Source of the DNA: UBA4736 sp002404015
GTDB lineage: Bacteria > Chloroflexota > Dormibacteria > Dormibacterales > Dormibacteraceae
Length of the DNA: 64,000 nt
Direction of reading: 5' to 3'
NCBI GenBank assembly: GCA_036747295.1
Contig: DAIOCN010000014.1
Location: 1 to 64,000 of the forward strand
Under the pieces are notes generated by a model. It saw only the letters and a list, made by a program, of their open reading frames with translations. It searched no databases and was not told the origin of the DNA. How positions within the stretch are numbered: the first letter of the stretch is position 1; the number at the start of each line of letters is the position of its first letter. Of the stretch, positions 18,152-27,746 are shown piece after piece. The translations under genes were made by a program, and so were the position numbers.

Positions 18152-20323
18152 ATGTCTAAACCATTGTCGGTTCGTGCCCGCGTGGCTGCGGCGGCCGCGG
18201 TCCTCCTGGCCGGCGTGGCGGGGTCGGGCCAGGCCGCCTTCGCGTCCAACGACCGGGGCGGTCCCGGTGACTTCGCGGTCAAGGTCCTGTCCAACCGGGC
18301 CGACCTGATCTCGGGCGGCGACGCCTTGATCCAGGTCGTCCTACCCAGGCACGCCAACGCCTCGCGGGTCACGGTCTTCGTGGGCAGCCGCAACGTCACC
18401 AGCTTCTTCGCGGTACGGCCCAACGGCCTCTACGAAGGCGTGGTCACCGGCCTCGCCAACGGGCGGAACGTGCTGACGGCGCGGCTTTCGGACGAGGAGA
18501 GCGCGGACGTCACGATCACCAACCATCCGAGCGGCGGCCCGATCTTCGCGGGACCCCAGGTCCAGCCCTGGATCTGCAAGAACGCGTCGGTTGGCGGGCC
18601 GGCCTCCACTGACGCCCAATGCGACGGGACGCCGACCTACAGCTGGTTCTACATGAGCACGGCCACCCACCAGTTCGCGGCCTACGACCCCGCTCATCCG
18701 CCGGCGGCCGGCGTGGCAATGACGACGACCGATCAGGGAGCGACGGTCCCCTACATCGTCCGCGACGAGCGCGGCGCGATGGATCGCGGGATCTACGACG
18801 TCGCGGTCCTGTCCAATCCCACTGGGACCTGGGCGCCCTGGGCGCCGCAGGCGGGCTGGAACCAAAAGCTGCTCTGGGCTTTCGGCGCCAGCACCGCGGT
18901 CCATCACTCAAACGGCTTGCCCGAGCCGGTGATGATCGACATGGCGCTGTCGCGTGGCTTCATGGTCGCCAGCAACTCGCTGAACGTCCGCGGCCAGAAC
19001 GGCAACGACGTCGTCTCGGCCGAGGCCGTGATGATGCTGAAGGAGCACATCGGTGAGACGTACGGGTTGATCCGCTACACGATCGGCCAGGGCTGCTCCG
19101 GCGGCTCCATCGAGCAGTACGCGCTCGCCGCCACCTACCCCGGTCTGATCGACGGCATCCAGCCCAACTGCAGCTACCAGGACAGCTGGACGACGGGCAA
19201 CGAGGTCGGCGACTGCTACCTGGTCACGCACTACTTCACCGCCACGGCGCCCGGGACGTTCGCGCCGGGTCAGCAGGCGGTGGTCGAAGGCGCCAAGGAC
19301 ACCTCGGTCTGCGCACTCTGGGACGCCTTTTTCGCCCAGTTGAGCAACCCCAGCGTCGCGTCCAACTGCGACCTGCCGCCCAACCTCGTCTACAACCCGG
19401 TCACCAACCCGACGGGGACCCGATGCACGCTCCAGGACTACCAGGTCGCGGTCTGGGGCACCCGGCCGCAGGACGGGTTCGCGAAGAGCCCCTTCGACAA
19501 CGTGGGCCTGCAGTACGGCCTCGACGCTCTTCAGAACCACCAGATCACCGCTGATCAGTTCGTGGCCCTGAACAAGGGGGTCGGCGGCGTCAACATCGAC
19601 TTCAACTTCACGGCCGGCCGCAAGGCGGCAGACCCAGGCACGGGTGCGATCGCCTACCGGACCGGCATGGTCACCAGCGGCAAGCCGTGGGCCAGCGTTC
19701 CGATCATCGACCTGCGCGGCTCGCACAACGTCAACGACATCCACACCGACTTCCACAGCTACGCCGCCCGGGCCCGGCTGGACCAGGCCAATGGGACGCA
19801 CGCCAACCAGATCATCTGGACCTGGCAGGGCGGTCCTGGGCTATTCCAGAACATCACCCCCTCGCCAGAGGTGGCGCTCAAGTCGTTTCTGACGATGGAT
19901 AAGTGGCTGTCCAACATCGAGGCCGACAAGAGCTCGCGGGCGCTCAGCGCCAAGGTGATCCGCGATAAGCCGTCGGCGGCCGTTGACGCATGCTTCATCA
20001 ATGGCGTCGCGAACACCAACAAGGCGACGTGCGCCGCAACCTTCCCGTTCTATGGCGACTCCCGCATCGCGGCCGGGGGCCCGCTGGCCGACAACATCGA
20101 GAAGTGCCAGCTCAAGCCCCTGAACCGCGCCGCCTACAACGTCACCTTCTCGGCCAGCCAGTGGGCGGGGCTGATGCAAGCGTTCCCGTCCGGCGTCTGC
20201 AACTGGAAGCGCCCGGCCGTCGGGATGCAGCCGTCGGTTCCCTGGCTGACCTTCGCCGGCGGCCCGGGCGGCCAGCCGCTCGGCTCCGCCCCGGAGTCCG
20301 ACTCCCAGCAGGGAAACAACTAG
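18152..20323 (+). CDS. secreted DUF6351-family protein, alpha/beta-hydrolase-like
   Basis: 723 residues from ATG 18152, behind GGAGG at 18135; the upstream in-frame ATG at 18125 lacks a site. The signal peptide spans about 1-32 (ending near GSGQAAFAS). The N-terminal 90 residues form a beta domain. The central domain has IRYTIGQGCSGGSIEQYALA, a nucleophile-elbow-like serine resembling esterases or depolymerases, and later IDLRGSHNVNDIHTDFHSY, a candidate Asp/His region. Many cysteines suggest disulfides. Substrate unknown; an extracellular esterase is plausible but unproven. Confidence 0.8.
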   Translation: MSKPLSVRARVAAAAAVLLAGVAGSGQAAFASNDRGGPGDFAVKVLSNRADLISGGDALIQVVLPRHANASRVTVFVGSRNVTSFFAVRPNGLYEGVVTGLANGRNVLTARLSDEESADVTITNHPSGGPIFAGPQVQPWICKNASVGGPASTDAQCDGTPTYSWFYMSTATHQFAAYDPAHPPAAGVAMTTTDQGATVPYIVRDERGAMDRGIYDVAVLSNPTGTWAPWAPQAGWNQKLLWAFGASTAVHHSNGLPEPVMIDMALSRGFMVASNSLNVRGQNGNDVVSAEAVMMLKEHIGETYGLIRYTIGQGCSGGSIEQYALAATYPGLIDGIQPNCSYQDSWTTGNEVGDCYLVTHYFTATAPGTFAPGQQAVVEGAKDTSVCALWDAFFAQLSNPSVASNCDLPPNLVYNPVTNPTGTRCTLQDYQVAVWGTRPQDGFAKSPFDNVGLQYGLDALQNHQITADQFVALNKGVGGVNIDFNFTAGRKAADPGTGAIAYRTGMVTSGKPWASVPIIDLRGSHNVNDIHTDFHSYAARARLDQANGTHANQIIWTWQGGPGLFQNITPSPEVALKSFLTMDKWLSNIEADKSSRALSAKVIRDKPSAAVDACFINGVANTNKATCAATFPFYGDSRIAAGGPLADNIEKCQLKPLNRAAYNVTFSASQWAGLMQAFPSGVCNWKRPAVGMQPSVPWLTFAGGPGGQPLGSAPESDSQQGNN

Positions 20324-20339
20324 GGGGTAAACAGTTGCT

Positions 20340-20361
20340 GGGCGGCGCTTTGTCGCCGCCC
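20340..20361. terminator. hairpin between convergent genes
   Basis: GGGCGGCG (20340-20347) and CGCCGCCC (20354-20361) form an 8-bp stem with a 6-nt loop between the DUF6351 and PRC-barrel stops. No U tract on either strand, so intrinsic termination is uncertain. Confidence 0.4.
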
Positions 20362-20387
20362 GGCGCTGCGCTGGACTCTCGCGGCCG

Positions 20388-21044
20388 CTAGGCCAGGAAG
20401 GGCTGTAGGTGCTCCAGGTCGTCCTCGTCCAGCTTGGCGAAGAGGGCCATGTCGTCGCTGCGGTCCAGGAACCGGACCGGCAGCGCGACGTCGTGCTCGA
20501 AGAAGCCTTCGGGACTCATGACGATCCCGATCAGCTCCCCATCGTCGACCAGCACGTCCCTGACGTGGCCCAGCTTTCGGCCCGTGCGGCCGAGCATCAC
20601 GTTCTCGCCGCCGTCGATCTCGATCTCGCCGGGGGCCTTGTTGGCCGTTTCCGTCAGGCCCGGCATGGCCGGGCCGCCCGTCACAATGGCCAGGCCTTGC
20701 TGGATCACCTCGGTCCGCGTCAGGGACCTGTACTGGTGCGCCAGGTAGGCAGGTTGGTGGCGGACCTCCGCGGAGCTGATGTTCAGTACCACACCCTCCC
20801 GGTCAGCCCCGGCAACCGTGCGGATGGGGACGATCAGCTCGTCGGTCAGGTACCAGGAGCCCGCGGCCAGGTAGCGGCCCGAGAATCGGACGTCCTCCCG
20901 GATCACGATGGCCCGGAGGTCGAAGCCCTCCTCCTCGACGATCACCCGTGCCAGCTCACCGATCTTGCGGCCGTCCGCTGAATGGACCGGGGCCCCCATG
21001 TGCAGGTCGGAGACCCCCACAGGGTTGCGGTTGCTCTGGTTCAT
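20388..21044 (-). CDS. two-domain PRC-barrel protein
   Basis: 218 residues with two PRC-barrel-like repeats: residues about 12-80 (MGAPVHSADGRKIGELARVIVE) and about 140-200 (ENVMLGRTGRKLGHVRDVLVD). Both contain the G-x-x-I/L-G strand pattern of the family. The linker between them contains HQYRSLTRTEVIQQG. These small barrels occur in RNA processing (RimM) and in photosynthetic or stress proteins; the role here is unknown. No membrane segment. Confidence 0.85.
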   Translation of the reverse strand: MNQSNRNPVGVSDLHMGAPVHSADGRKIGELARVIVEEEGFDLRAIVIREDVRFSGRYLAAGSWYLTDELIVPIRTVAGADREGVVLNISSAEVRHQPAYLAHQYRSLTRTEVIQQGLAIVTGGPAMPGLTETANKAPGEIEIDGGENVMLGRTGRKLGHVRDVLVDDGELIGIVMSPEGFFEHDVALPVRFLDRSDDMALFAKLDEDDLEHLQPFLA

Positions 21045-21101
21045 GCGGCCAGGTAATCATCGCCGACGGGGCGAACCTCACCGGCGGGTCGTTCACGCGG
21101 C

Positions 21102-22256
21102 TCAGGGCGGGAGCGCGACCAGTTCGCCGTTGGGACCCCAGGAAAGCTTCCAGCCCCCCTCGTGCACGAGCCGGTGATGTCGGCGGCAGAGCAGGACGGT
21201 GTTCTCGAGCGAGGTGGGGCCACCGTCCTCCCAGTGCCAGAGGTGGTGACCGTCGGTCCACTGCCAGGGCCTGCCACAGCCGGGCATGCGGCAGCCGCTG
21301 TCGCGCGCGATCGCTGCCCGGCGCAGGCTGGGCGGGGTCGTTCGCCTCGCCCGGCCGACGTCCAGCACCTGGCCAGCGGGACCGATCTTGATCTCGCTCA
21401 GAGTGCAGTCGCAGGAGAGCCGGCGCACGCTCTCGGCGGAGATCAGGCCGGCCCAGTCCAGCTCACCCGCCTCGCCCTGGCGGGCGATCAGGGTGAGATG
21501 GGGGCGCTGGCCGCCCCGCTGGGGCAGGCTGCCGGCGTCCAGGGCCTGGCGGGCCAGCTCGACCAGGGCGTCCGCCCGGCGCTGGCCGGGGCTGCGCTCC
21601 TCGCCGCGGGCGGGCGGCCCCAGCAAGGAGTCGAGCGCCGTCTGCAGGCAGGCGCCACCCTCGGCGTCGAGCAGCCCGTCGAGGGCGAACATGCCGTCCA
21701 GGACCGGGCTGAGCCTCAGCCAGCGCCGGTCGTAGGCCAGGTTGGCGTCGCTGAGGGCTCCGCCGGGGTCCAACAGGTGGCGGACCCGGTCGTTGAGGAG
21801 CCGGAAATGGTGGGGGCTCAAGCGGCAAACGAAGGCGACCAGGTCGGCTTCGCCCTGGCGATAAGCCTCACTGCCGACCGCGGCCGAGGTGCGGGCCATG
21901 ATGCGGGCGTTCTCGTAGGACAGCTCGCCGGCCCCGAAAGCTGCTTCAGCCTGGGGCAGCTGGGCCATCTGGCGAGCCACCGTGAGCAGTTCGGTGGCGG
22001 CCCAGTTGGAGAGCCGGCAGTTGTGGCGAATCCAGGAGACGACGGAGAGGCAGGCGTCGGCAGCGTAGCCGCGGCGCCGCTCGAAGGCGGCCAGGCGGCG
22101 GGTGATCTGGGCCTGAAGGCGATCGACCTCGCGGCACATGAGTGAGATGTCCTCGCCGAGGACGCGGTCGCTGAGAACCTCGAGCTCAACCTGGGCGGCC
22201 TGATCGACGGCGCCGTAGAGGTTGTCGAGGTAGGAGGCGGGTGCCACCGCGAACAT
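21102..22256 (-). CDS. DUF222 / HNH endonuclease-like protein (13E12 repeat type)
   Basis: 384 residues from ATG 22256. DUF222 helical region (about 20-290) followed by an HNH domain: RDSGCRMPGCGRPWQW, TDGHHLWHW, LENTVLLCRRHHRLVHEGGW, with the paired cysteines and His/Asn/His residues of a zinc-stabilised HNH fold. This is the actinobacterial 13E12 family, often multicopy, whose members in Mycobacterium tuberculosis are linked to the SOS regulon. The start codon lies inside a LexA-like box, which supports DNA-damage control. Biological role unsettled. Confidence 0.9.
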   Translation of the reverse strand: MFAVAPASYLDNLYGAVDQAAQVELEVLSDRVLGEDISLMCREVDRLQAQITRRLAAFERRRGYAADACLSVVSWIRHNCRLSNWAATELLTVARQMAQLPQAEAAFGAGELSYENARIMARTSAAVGSEAYRQGEADLVAFVCRLSPHHFRLLNDRVRHLLDPGGALSDANLAYDRRWLRLSPVLDGMFALDGLLDAEGGACLQTALDSLLGPPARGEERSPGQRRADALVELARQALDAGSLPQRGGQRPHLTLIARQGEAGELDWAGLISAESVRRLSCDCTLSEIKIGPAGQVLDVGRARRTTPPSLRRAAIARDSGCRMPGCGRPWQWTDGHHLWHWEDGGPTSLENTVLLCRRHHRLVHEGGWKLSWGPNGELVALPP

Positions 22257-22263
22257 ATGTTCT
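22250..22263. promoter_or_regulatory. LexA-like SOS box overlapping a start codon
   Basis: CGAACATATGTTCT contains the perfect palindrome GAAC-ATAT-GTTC (22251-22262) and matches the Gram-positive LexA consensus CGAACRNRYGTTYC at 13 of 14 positions. The minus-strand ATG of the DUF222-HNH gene is embedded in it (22256-22254). LexA binding there would block initiation directly. Confidence 0.65.
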
Positions 22264-22273
22264 ATTGTACGTT

Positions 22274-22295
22274 CGCGTGCGCGCACGCGCGCGCA
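22274..22295. other. 22-nt alternating purine-pyrimidine tract (Z-DNA-prone)
   Basis: CG/CA dinucleotides alternate without interruption from 22274 to 22295, directly upstream of the SOS box and the DUF222-HNH start. Such tracts can flip to Z-DNA under negative supercoiling. Whether it is functional is unknown. Confidence 0.5.
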
Positions 22296-22329
22296 AGGTT
22301 GTTAATTTCGACCGGGTCCCAGTAGCCGG

Positions 22330-23952
22330 TCAGTCTCCCGACTGCCAGCGCTCGAGGGCGCGCACGCCCACCAGCAGCATGGCCCCTACCAGCACCGCGC
22401 CGGCCGCCAGGAGTAGGACGCCGACGCCCACCAGGACCGGCGCCCAGGCGCCCAGCCCGGACGCCGAGGTGAGGGCCAGGACCGCGCCGTAGGTCAGGCC
22501 GGCGAACATGGCCAGCGCCACCGCTCCGCCGCAGCCGGCCCCCAGCCCGACTCCGCGGCGCGGATTCTCGGCCTCGAAGTTGGGCTGCAGGGAGCCTGCC
22601 GCGACCGTGATCGCAGACGCGCCGCCGGCCAGCCAGGCGGCGATCAGAAGGATCTCGAGCAGCTCCACCGGCGGCGACCCTTTGATCAACCCGAGGGCCA
22701 GCGCGGCCCCGAGCGTGGTCACGAGCAGCGTCGAGGTCCCGAAAACCAGCTTGGCCAGCAGCAGGCGACGCATCGGCAGCCCCGCCAGCGACAGCAGCAG
22801 CATGCCCCGGCCCTCGCCGCCCACCGCCGGGAGGCCCACCGCCATCCCGACGAAGAAGGGGATGAAACCGAGCGGCAGGATCACCGGCCAGAGGCCGCCG
22901 CCGCCCAATCGCCGGGAGTTGACCAACGTGTAGGCCACGGCCATGGCCAGCGCCGGCAGCGTGCCCGCCAGTCGCTTGAAGTCGCGGCGCAGCGAGACGA
23001 AGTCCTTGGCCGCTATGGCCAGGACGGGGCGCGGCGGTGCCGGCGCCGTGGCGACCCGTCTCCAGGTCCGCGCCCGCCGCCGCCGCGGGGTTGCGCCCGA
23101 CTCGCCAAAGACGCCGATCCCGAGCACGAACGTGTGCTGGTAGAGCAGCCAACCGGCAGCCACCGCTGTCGCCGCCATGGCCACGGTCAGGGCCATCCAG
23201 GGCGCCGCCGCCAGCGGCCCGCCGGAGGCCCAGCCGGCCAGGGTTTCGGCCGGCCACGAAGTCGGCAGCCAGCGCAGCCGTTCACCGATCGCGAGCGCCT
23301 GCCGGACAGCGACCATGGGGTCGCGGCCGGCGGTGCGCGGCCCGCTGTTGGTGAGCAGGAGCTGAAGGCCGTAGAAGCCGGCGGCGAAGAGCGCGATCAA
23401 CAGGCTCGCGGCGTCGCGAGCGCGGCTGGCCGGGACGACCCGGAGCACGAAGGTCATGAGGCACAGCTCGAAGGCGACCACGGTGAGGGCGGTCAGCGCC
23501 ACGGTCACGATGGCGAGCAGCCCGAAGAAAGGGTCCAGTCCGCGCGCCAGGCCGTAGCCGAACGCGCTGGCCAGCGGAAGCAGCCCCACGCCGGCCGCCG
23601 GCAGCGACGCCTGGACCAAGCGTGCCGCGAAGAGCTGGACGAGAGGCACGGGGGCCGCCGCGAAGAGCAGCAGCTGGCGGTCCGCGAAGAATGCGCCGAT
23701 GATCCCGGGCAGACCGAAGACGAACATCAGGAGGGCGGTCGCCGAAAAACCCAGCGCGAAGGTGGCGCTCGGCTCGAGTGAGAGCTTGGCCAGGATCACT
23801 CCCAAGGCGAAGGCGCCGGCGGCCAGTGGCACCCCTCCGATGACGGCCGCAACCGTGATCCCGATCGCAGAGGAACGACCGCGCTTGGTGCGGCGCAGCC
23901 AGTTCCAGCCGTTGCGGAGCTCGGCGCTCAGGATCAGGCCGGCGTAGGTCAC
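22330..23952 (-). CDS. ABC-2-type transporter permease
   Basis: 540 residues, about 12-14 hydrophobic helices and little extramembrane sequence. Begins LILSAELRNGWNWLRRTKRGR. It is the membrane partner of the ATPase encoded 5 bp upstream (23958-24737); together they form a two-gene export system. The helical pairs are Ala/Gly/Leu-rich and the middle loop is basic (RRRRARTWRR). No homology to a named substrate class is recognised. Confidence 0.85.
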   Translation of the reverse strand: MTYAGLILSAELRNGWNWLRRTKRGRSSAIGITVAAVIGGVPLAAGAFALGVILAKLSLEPSATFALGFSATALLMFVFGLPGIIGAFFADRQLLLFAAAPVPLVQLFAARLVQASLPAAGVGLLPLASAFGYGLARGLDPFFGLLAIVTVALTALTVVAFELCLMTFVLRVVPASRARDAASLLIALFAAGFYGLQLLLTNSGPRTAGRDPMVAVRQALAIGERLRWLPTSWPAETLAGWASGGPLAAAPWMALTVAMAATAVAAGWLLYQHTFVLGIGVFGESGATPRRRRARTWRRVATAPAPPRPVLAIAAKDFVSLRRDFKRLAGTLPALAMAVAYTLVNSRRLGGGGLWPVILPLGFIPFFVGMAVGLPAVGGEGRGMLLLSLAGLPMRRLLLAKLVFGTSTLLVTTLGAALALGLIKGSPPVELLEILLIAAWLAGGASAITVAAGSLQPNFEAENPRRGVGLGAGCGGAVALAMFAGLTYGAVLALTSASGLGAWAPVLVGVGVLLLAAGAVLVGAMLLVGVRALERWQSGD

Positions 23953-23957
23953 GCCGA

Positions 23958-24737
23958 TCAGGACCCCAGCAGGTGCTCGATCAGGCCGCGGCTCTCGGCG
24001 CCGCCGGTGAGCTGCAGGAACAGCTCCTCGAGCGTGGCGTCCTCCGCGCCGGCGCCCGCCCGCAGCTCGGCGAGCGTTCCGACGGCCACCACTCGGCCAC
24101 GGTTCATGATGGCCACCCGGTCGCAGAGGGCCTGCGCGATCTCCAGGATGTGCGTTGAGATCAATACGGTGCGCCCGCGCGCCGACAGCTCCTGGAGCAG
24201 GTCCTTGACGCGGCGGGCGGCACGCGGGTCTAGGCCGTTGGTCGGTTCGTCGAGCAGCATGACCTGGGGATCGTGCACGAAGACCGAGGCAAGCCCGATC
24301 TTCTGGCGCGTGCCGTGGCTGTAGGAGCTGATCAGGTCATCGACTTTGTCAGCAAAGTCCAGCATGTCCAGCAGGCGGCTGATCGCCCGCTCGCGGGCGG
24401 TGCCGCGCTCCACACCGTAGAGGTCGGCCACCAGGTGCAGGAACTCGCGCCCCGTCAGGTGGGGGTAGACGATGGGCTCTTCGTCCAGATAGCCGATACA
24501 GGCCTTGGCGGCTGCCCGCTCCCGCACCAGGTCGTGCCCGGCGATGCGAACCTCCCCGCGGGTCGGCGTCAGCAGCCCACAAAGCATGCGCAGGGTGCTC
24601 GTCTTGCCGGCGCCATTGGGACCCAGCAGTCCGAACACCTCGCCCGGACCGGCGGCCAGGTCGACCCCGGCGACCGCCAGGGTGGCGCCGAAGTATTTCA
24701 CGAGGCCCCGGGCGTCGAGATCCGGCCGGGTATTCAT
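23958..24737 (-). CDS. ABC transporter ATP-binding protein (ABC-2 exporter type)
   Basis: 259 residues from ATG 24737 (MNTRPDLDARGLVKYFG). Walker A LGPNGAGKTSTLRML, signature SYSHGTRQKIGLA (degenerate SHG in place of SGG), Walker B MLLDEPTNGLDPRA and switch STHILEIAQ. The DEEPIVYPHLTGREFL region is typical of CcmA/DrrA-like exporters. Drives the adjacent permease. Confidence 0.93.
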   Translation of the reverse strand: MNTRPDLDARGLVKYFGATLAVAGVDLAAGPGEVFGLLGPNGAGKTSTLRMLCGLLTPTRGEVRIAGHDLVRERAAAKACIGYLDEEPIVYPHLTGREFLHLVADLYGVERGTARERAISRLLDMLDFADKVDDLISSYSHGTRQKIGLASVFVHDPQVMLLDEPTNGLDPRAARRVKDLLQELSARGRTVLISTHILEIAQALCDRVAIMNRGRVVAVGTLAELRAGAGAEDATLEELFLQLTGGAESRGLIEHLLGS

Positions 24738-24995
24738 CAGGCCGTGATGATGGACGCTGTCGCGGACTTTGGCGCCTGCCTTCGCGCGCGGAGGTACCCG
24801 CCAATACACCGCGCGGCTGACGCCAAACGCGCGGAATGCATGGCTCGCAAGGGCACGATCGGCGCCAGACGTGCGGAAACCGTGCGGCCTTCACGGTCAA
24901 CTCCACCCGAACATCCGGGACTGCGCTCCCTTGTGCCCGGGCTCGGAGGCATTCGACGCTGGCTCGAGCACTTCAATCGAGCAAGGAGCAAAGTC

Positions 24996-25697
24996 ATGAA
25001 CGAAGTCCGAGACATTCGGCGATTTCGAAGGTTGGCGACCGGGGCCGCGATGATCGCCACCGCACCGGTTGTGATGGCCTCAGTTGCGATCAAGCCAGCC
25101 GATGACGGCAGCGCGGGGGTGGTGCTGGCAAATCTGGCATCTCACGCCTCCGCCCTGGAGGCGAGTCTGATGCTCGGCCTGGTCGCGATCGCCCTGCTCA
25201 TCCCTGCCACTTTGGGCTTGATGCGGGTTGCTCAGCAGGGGTCGCCTAAGCTCGCCCTCATCGGCGGCGGTCTGACCCTGCTGGGGTGGGTCGCCTTCAT
25301 GGGCATGCAGGCGCTGGGCGCGGTCATCCTTGTGATGGCGGGGTCGCACGATCGCGCCGCCATGACCAATCTCTACGACCAGATCGGCAACTCGAACGTG
25401 ATCACCGTGATCCAGATGGGCTTCATCCTCGGCCACGTGGCGGGCATCGCCGTCCTGGGCGTCGCTGTCGCGCGCTCTGGGGTGACGCCGATCTGGATTG
25501 GCATCGCTCTCGCGGTCTCCGGTCCGCTCCACTTCGTGGCGCACGGCATCGACATTCGAGCTCTCGACCTGGCGGCATTCGCACTGCTGGCGCTCGGCTA
25601 CGCCGCCGGCGGCGTGATCCTGCTTCGGATGAAGAGCGACAGCTCGGAGAACGTCCCTGCCCAGACGCGGATAGTGGCGCCCGTCCCGGCCATCTGA
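24996..25697 (+). CDS. multipass membrane protein upstream of a histidine kinase
   Basis: 233 residues from ATG 24996, with AAGGAG 7 bp upstream. About six helices (18-35, 53-75, 88-108, 135-155, 165-180, 190-205). Overall organisation resembles DUF4386-like membrane proteins but I cannot assign a family firmly. The next gene, a NarL-type histidine kinase, begins within 30 bp, and the response regulator follows, so this may be an accessory sensor or transporter for that system. The 258-bp spacer upstream (24738-24995) holds a short inverted repeat GCTCGA...TCGAGC (24962-24982) just before the RBS. Confidence 0.75.
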   Translation: MNEVRDIRRFRRLATGAAMIATAPVVMASVAIKPADDGSAGVVLANLASHASALEASLMLGLVAIALLIPATLGLMRVAQQGSPKLALIGGGLTLLGWVAFMGMQALGAVILVMAGSHDRAAMTNLYDQIGNSNVITVIQMGFILGHVAGIAVLGVAVARSGVTPIWIGIALAVSGPLHFVAHGIDIRALDLAAFALLALGYAAGGVILLRMKSDSSENVPAQTRIVAPVPAI

Positions 25698-25724
25698 TTG
25701 CCGAAGCGCACACTTACGCTCGCA

Positions 25725-27746
25725 ATGCGCGCCAGGAATGGGAGCCAAATCGTCGCGTGGCTCCCGCTCGGCGCGGCGGTGGTTCTTCTACTGGCCGGTG
25801 AGATCCTGGCGTGGGGGATCAACGGAGTCCGTACGCAGCGCGACGACTTTTTCTATCTTCTCGGTCCGGCCTTTCTGATCCTCCCCGCGGTGGGCGGTTT
25901 GATCGTCAGCCGGCGCAGGGCTGGGATTCTGGGCTGGATCTTCTGCGCTGGCGGTCTTGCCTTCGCGGTCTTCGCCGTCTCCAACGCTTACGGCGAGGGT
26001 TGGCTTGCCGGACGGCGCTGGCCGGGAGGACTTCTCGCCATGTGGCTGTCGAGCTGGATCTGGGTGCTCGCGGCGCCCCTTCTCGGGACACTCGGGGTCC
26101 TGCTGTTCCCTGACGGTCGCCTGCCGTCGGCGAGATGGAGGGTGGTCTACGTGCTGGCGGTGGTCATGCTCGCCGGGCTGTGCCTGCGGCTCATGTTCGC
26201 CCCTGGGGGCCTCGACCACGCCGCGAGCATCGCCAACCCGTTCGCCGCTCCGGGGGCACTCGGGGACGCCATCGCGTGGCTTGATCTGACTTTCCTGCTC
26301 CTGCCGATCACAACGGTTCTCGCAGCTTTGGCGCTGATCCTGCGCACGCGGCGGGCGCCCGCGACGGAGCGCGTACAGCTCCAAGGTCCCGCACTGGGCG
26401 GCGCGCTCATCGCGACGTCGTTCGTCATCTGCACGATCGCGGGGGTGGCCGGCAACGACAGTGCGGTGGCCATCGGCCCCGAGATCGGGGCGGTCGCCGC
26501 CATCAGCGTCGCGCTCCTGGTTTCGATCGCCCGCCACCGACTCTGGGACACCCCGCGGATTGTCAACCGCGCGGTCGTCTACGGTCTCCTCGCTGTCTCC
26601 GTCGTGGTGGTCTACGTGCTCGCAGTCGCAGCGCTTGGCACTATCGTGTCGGGCCGGGTTCCGGCAATCATTGCGACGGCGCTGGCCGCCCTCGCCGCGC
26701 TTCCGCTCCATTCCCGGCTCCAGCGCGGGGTCAACCGGCTCATGTACGGTGACCGCGACGAGCCCTACCGAGCGCTGACGCGCCTCGGGGACCGGCTGGC
26801 AGCCAGCCTCGATTCCGAAGAGGTTCCCCATCAGATCGCCCGAACCGTCGCCGAAGCCCTCCGACTGCCGTACGTGGAGGTGCAGCTGGGTGCTGGTCTG
26901 GCAGCTCTCACCGCTCACACCGGGCGGGCCGGCCGGGGCGACACGGTCGAGCTGCCGCTGGTTTCGCAGGGCGAGGAAGTCGGGCGGCTCCTGCTCGAGA
27001 CGCGCGGACCGGGCGAGGCGCTGTCGCCGTCCGACCGGCGCCTGCTCGACAACCTGGCGCGCCAGGTCGCGGTGGCGGCCCGCGGGGTTGCCCTCGCCGG
27101 CGACCTTCGGCGCTCCCGCGAGCGCGTGGTAAGCGCTGCACAGGAGGAGCGGCGGCGGATGCACCGCGACCTCCACGACGGGCTCGGGCCGACCTTGGCG
27201 GCGATCGCGCTCGGGCTGGACCGCGCCCGCCGGCAGGTCGGCGCCGACCCGACGTCGGCAAAACAGACCCTCGCGGAGATCCGTGCGCAGACCCTGGAGG
27301 CAATCGACTCGGTCAGGCAGCTTTCGTATGACCTACGACCAGCGGTCCTCGATCAGTTCGGCCTCGTGGGCGCCCTGCGCGAGCAGACCGAGCGTCTCAA
27401 CTCCGGTGAGCCTGGCAGCACTCGTTTTCAGTTCGATAGCCCGGACAGCGTGGAATCTCTATCAGCAGCGGTCGAGGTGGCTGTCTACCGCATAGCCTCC
27501 GAGGCAATCACGAATGTCGTGCGTCATGCTCAAGCTGAGCGCTGCCGCGTCCGGCTCACAGTGAACGGCGTGCTCGAGCTTGAGGTGCACGACAATGGGC
27601 GCGGACTTCCCGAGCCGTATCGCGCCGGTGTCGGCCTGGCTTCGATGCGAGATCGTGCGGCCGAGGTCGGGGGCTACTTCGAGGTCGCGGGTGGGGTGCC
27701 GCGCGGCACCCTCGTGCTCGCCTCGTTTCCGCTGGTTGGGGCATGA
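25725..27746 (+). CDS. NarL-family sensor histidine kinase
   Basis: 673 residues from ATG 25725 (TTG 25698 is an alternative). Roughly eight membrane helices fill residues 10-320 without a large periplasmic domain. A GAF-like region follows (about 345-455), then HisKA_3 with phosphorylated His484 in RDLHDGLGP, and an HATPase domain with N-box (EAITNVVRHAQA), G1 (VHDNGRGLPE) and G2 (GVGLASMRDRA). The membrane-embedded sensor suggests detection of a membrane or lipophilic signal. Its stop overlaps the regulator start (ATGA). Confidence 0.93.
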   Translation: MRARNGSQIVAWLPLGAAVVLLLAGEILAWGINGVRTQRDDFFYLLGPAFLILPAVGGLIVSRRRAGILGWIFCAGGLAFAVFAVSNAYGEGWLAGRRWPGGLLAMWLSSWIWVLAAPLLGTLGVLLFPDGRLPSARWRVVYVLAVVMLAGLCLRLMFAPGGLDHAASIANPFAAPGALGDAIAWLDLTFLLLPITTVLAALALILRTRRAPATERVQLQGPALGGALIATSFVICTIAGVAGNDSAVAIGPEIGAVAAISVALLVSIARHRLWDTPRIVNRAVVYGLLAVSVVVVYVLAVAALGTIVSGRVPAIIATALAALAALPLHSRLQRGVNRLMYGDRDEPYRALTRLGDRLAASLDSEEVPHQIARTVAEALRLPYVEVQLGAGLAALTAHTGRAGRGDTVELPLVSQGEEVGRLLLETRGPGEALSPSDRRLLDNLARQVAVAARGVALAGDLRRSRERVVSAAQEERRRMHRDLHDGLGPTLAAIALGLDRARRQVGADPTSAKQTLAEIRAQTLEAIDSVRQLSYDLRPAVLDQFGLVGALREQTERLNSGEPGSTRFQFDSPDSVESLSAAVEVAVYRIASEAITNVVRHAQAERCRVRLTVNGVLELEVHDNGRGLPEPYRAGVGLASMRDRAAEVGGYFEVAGGVPRGTLVLASFPLVGA

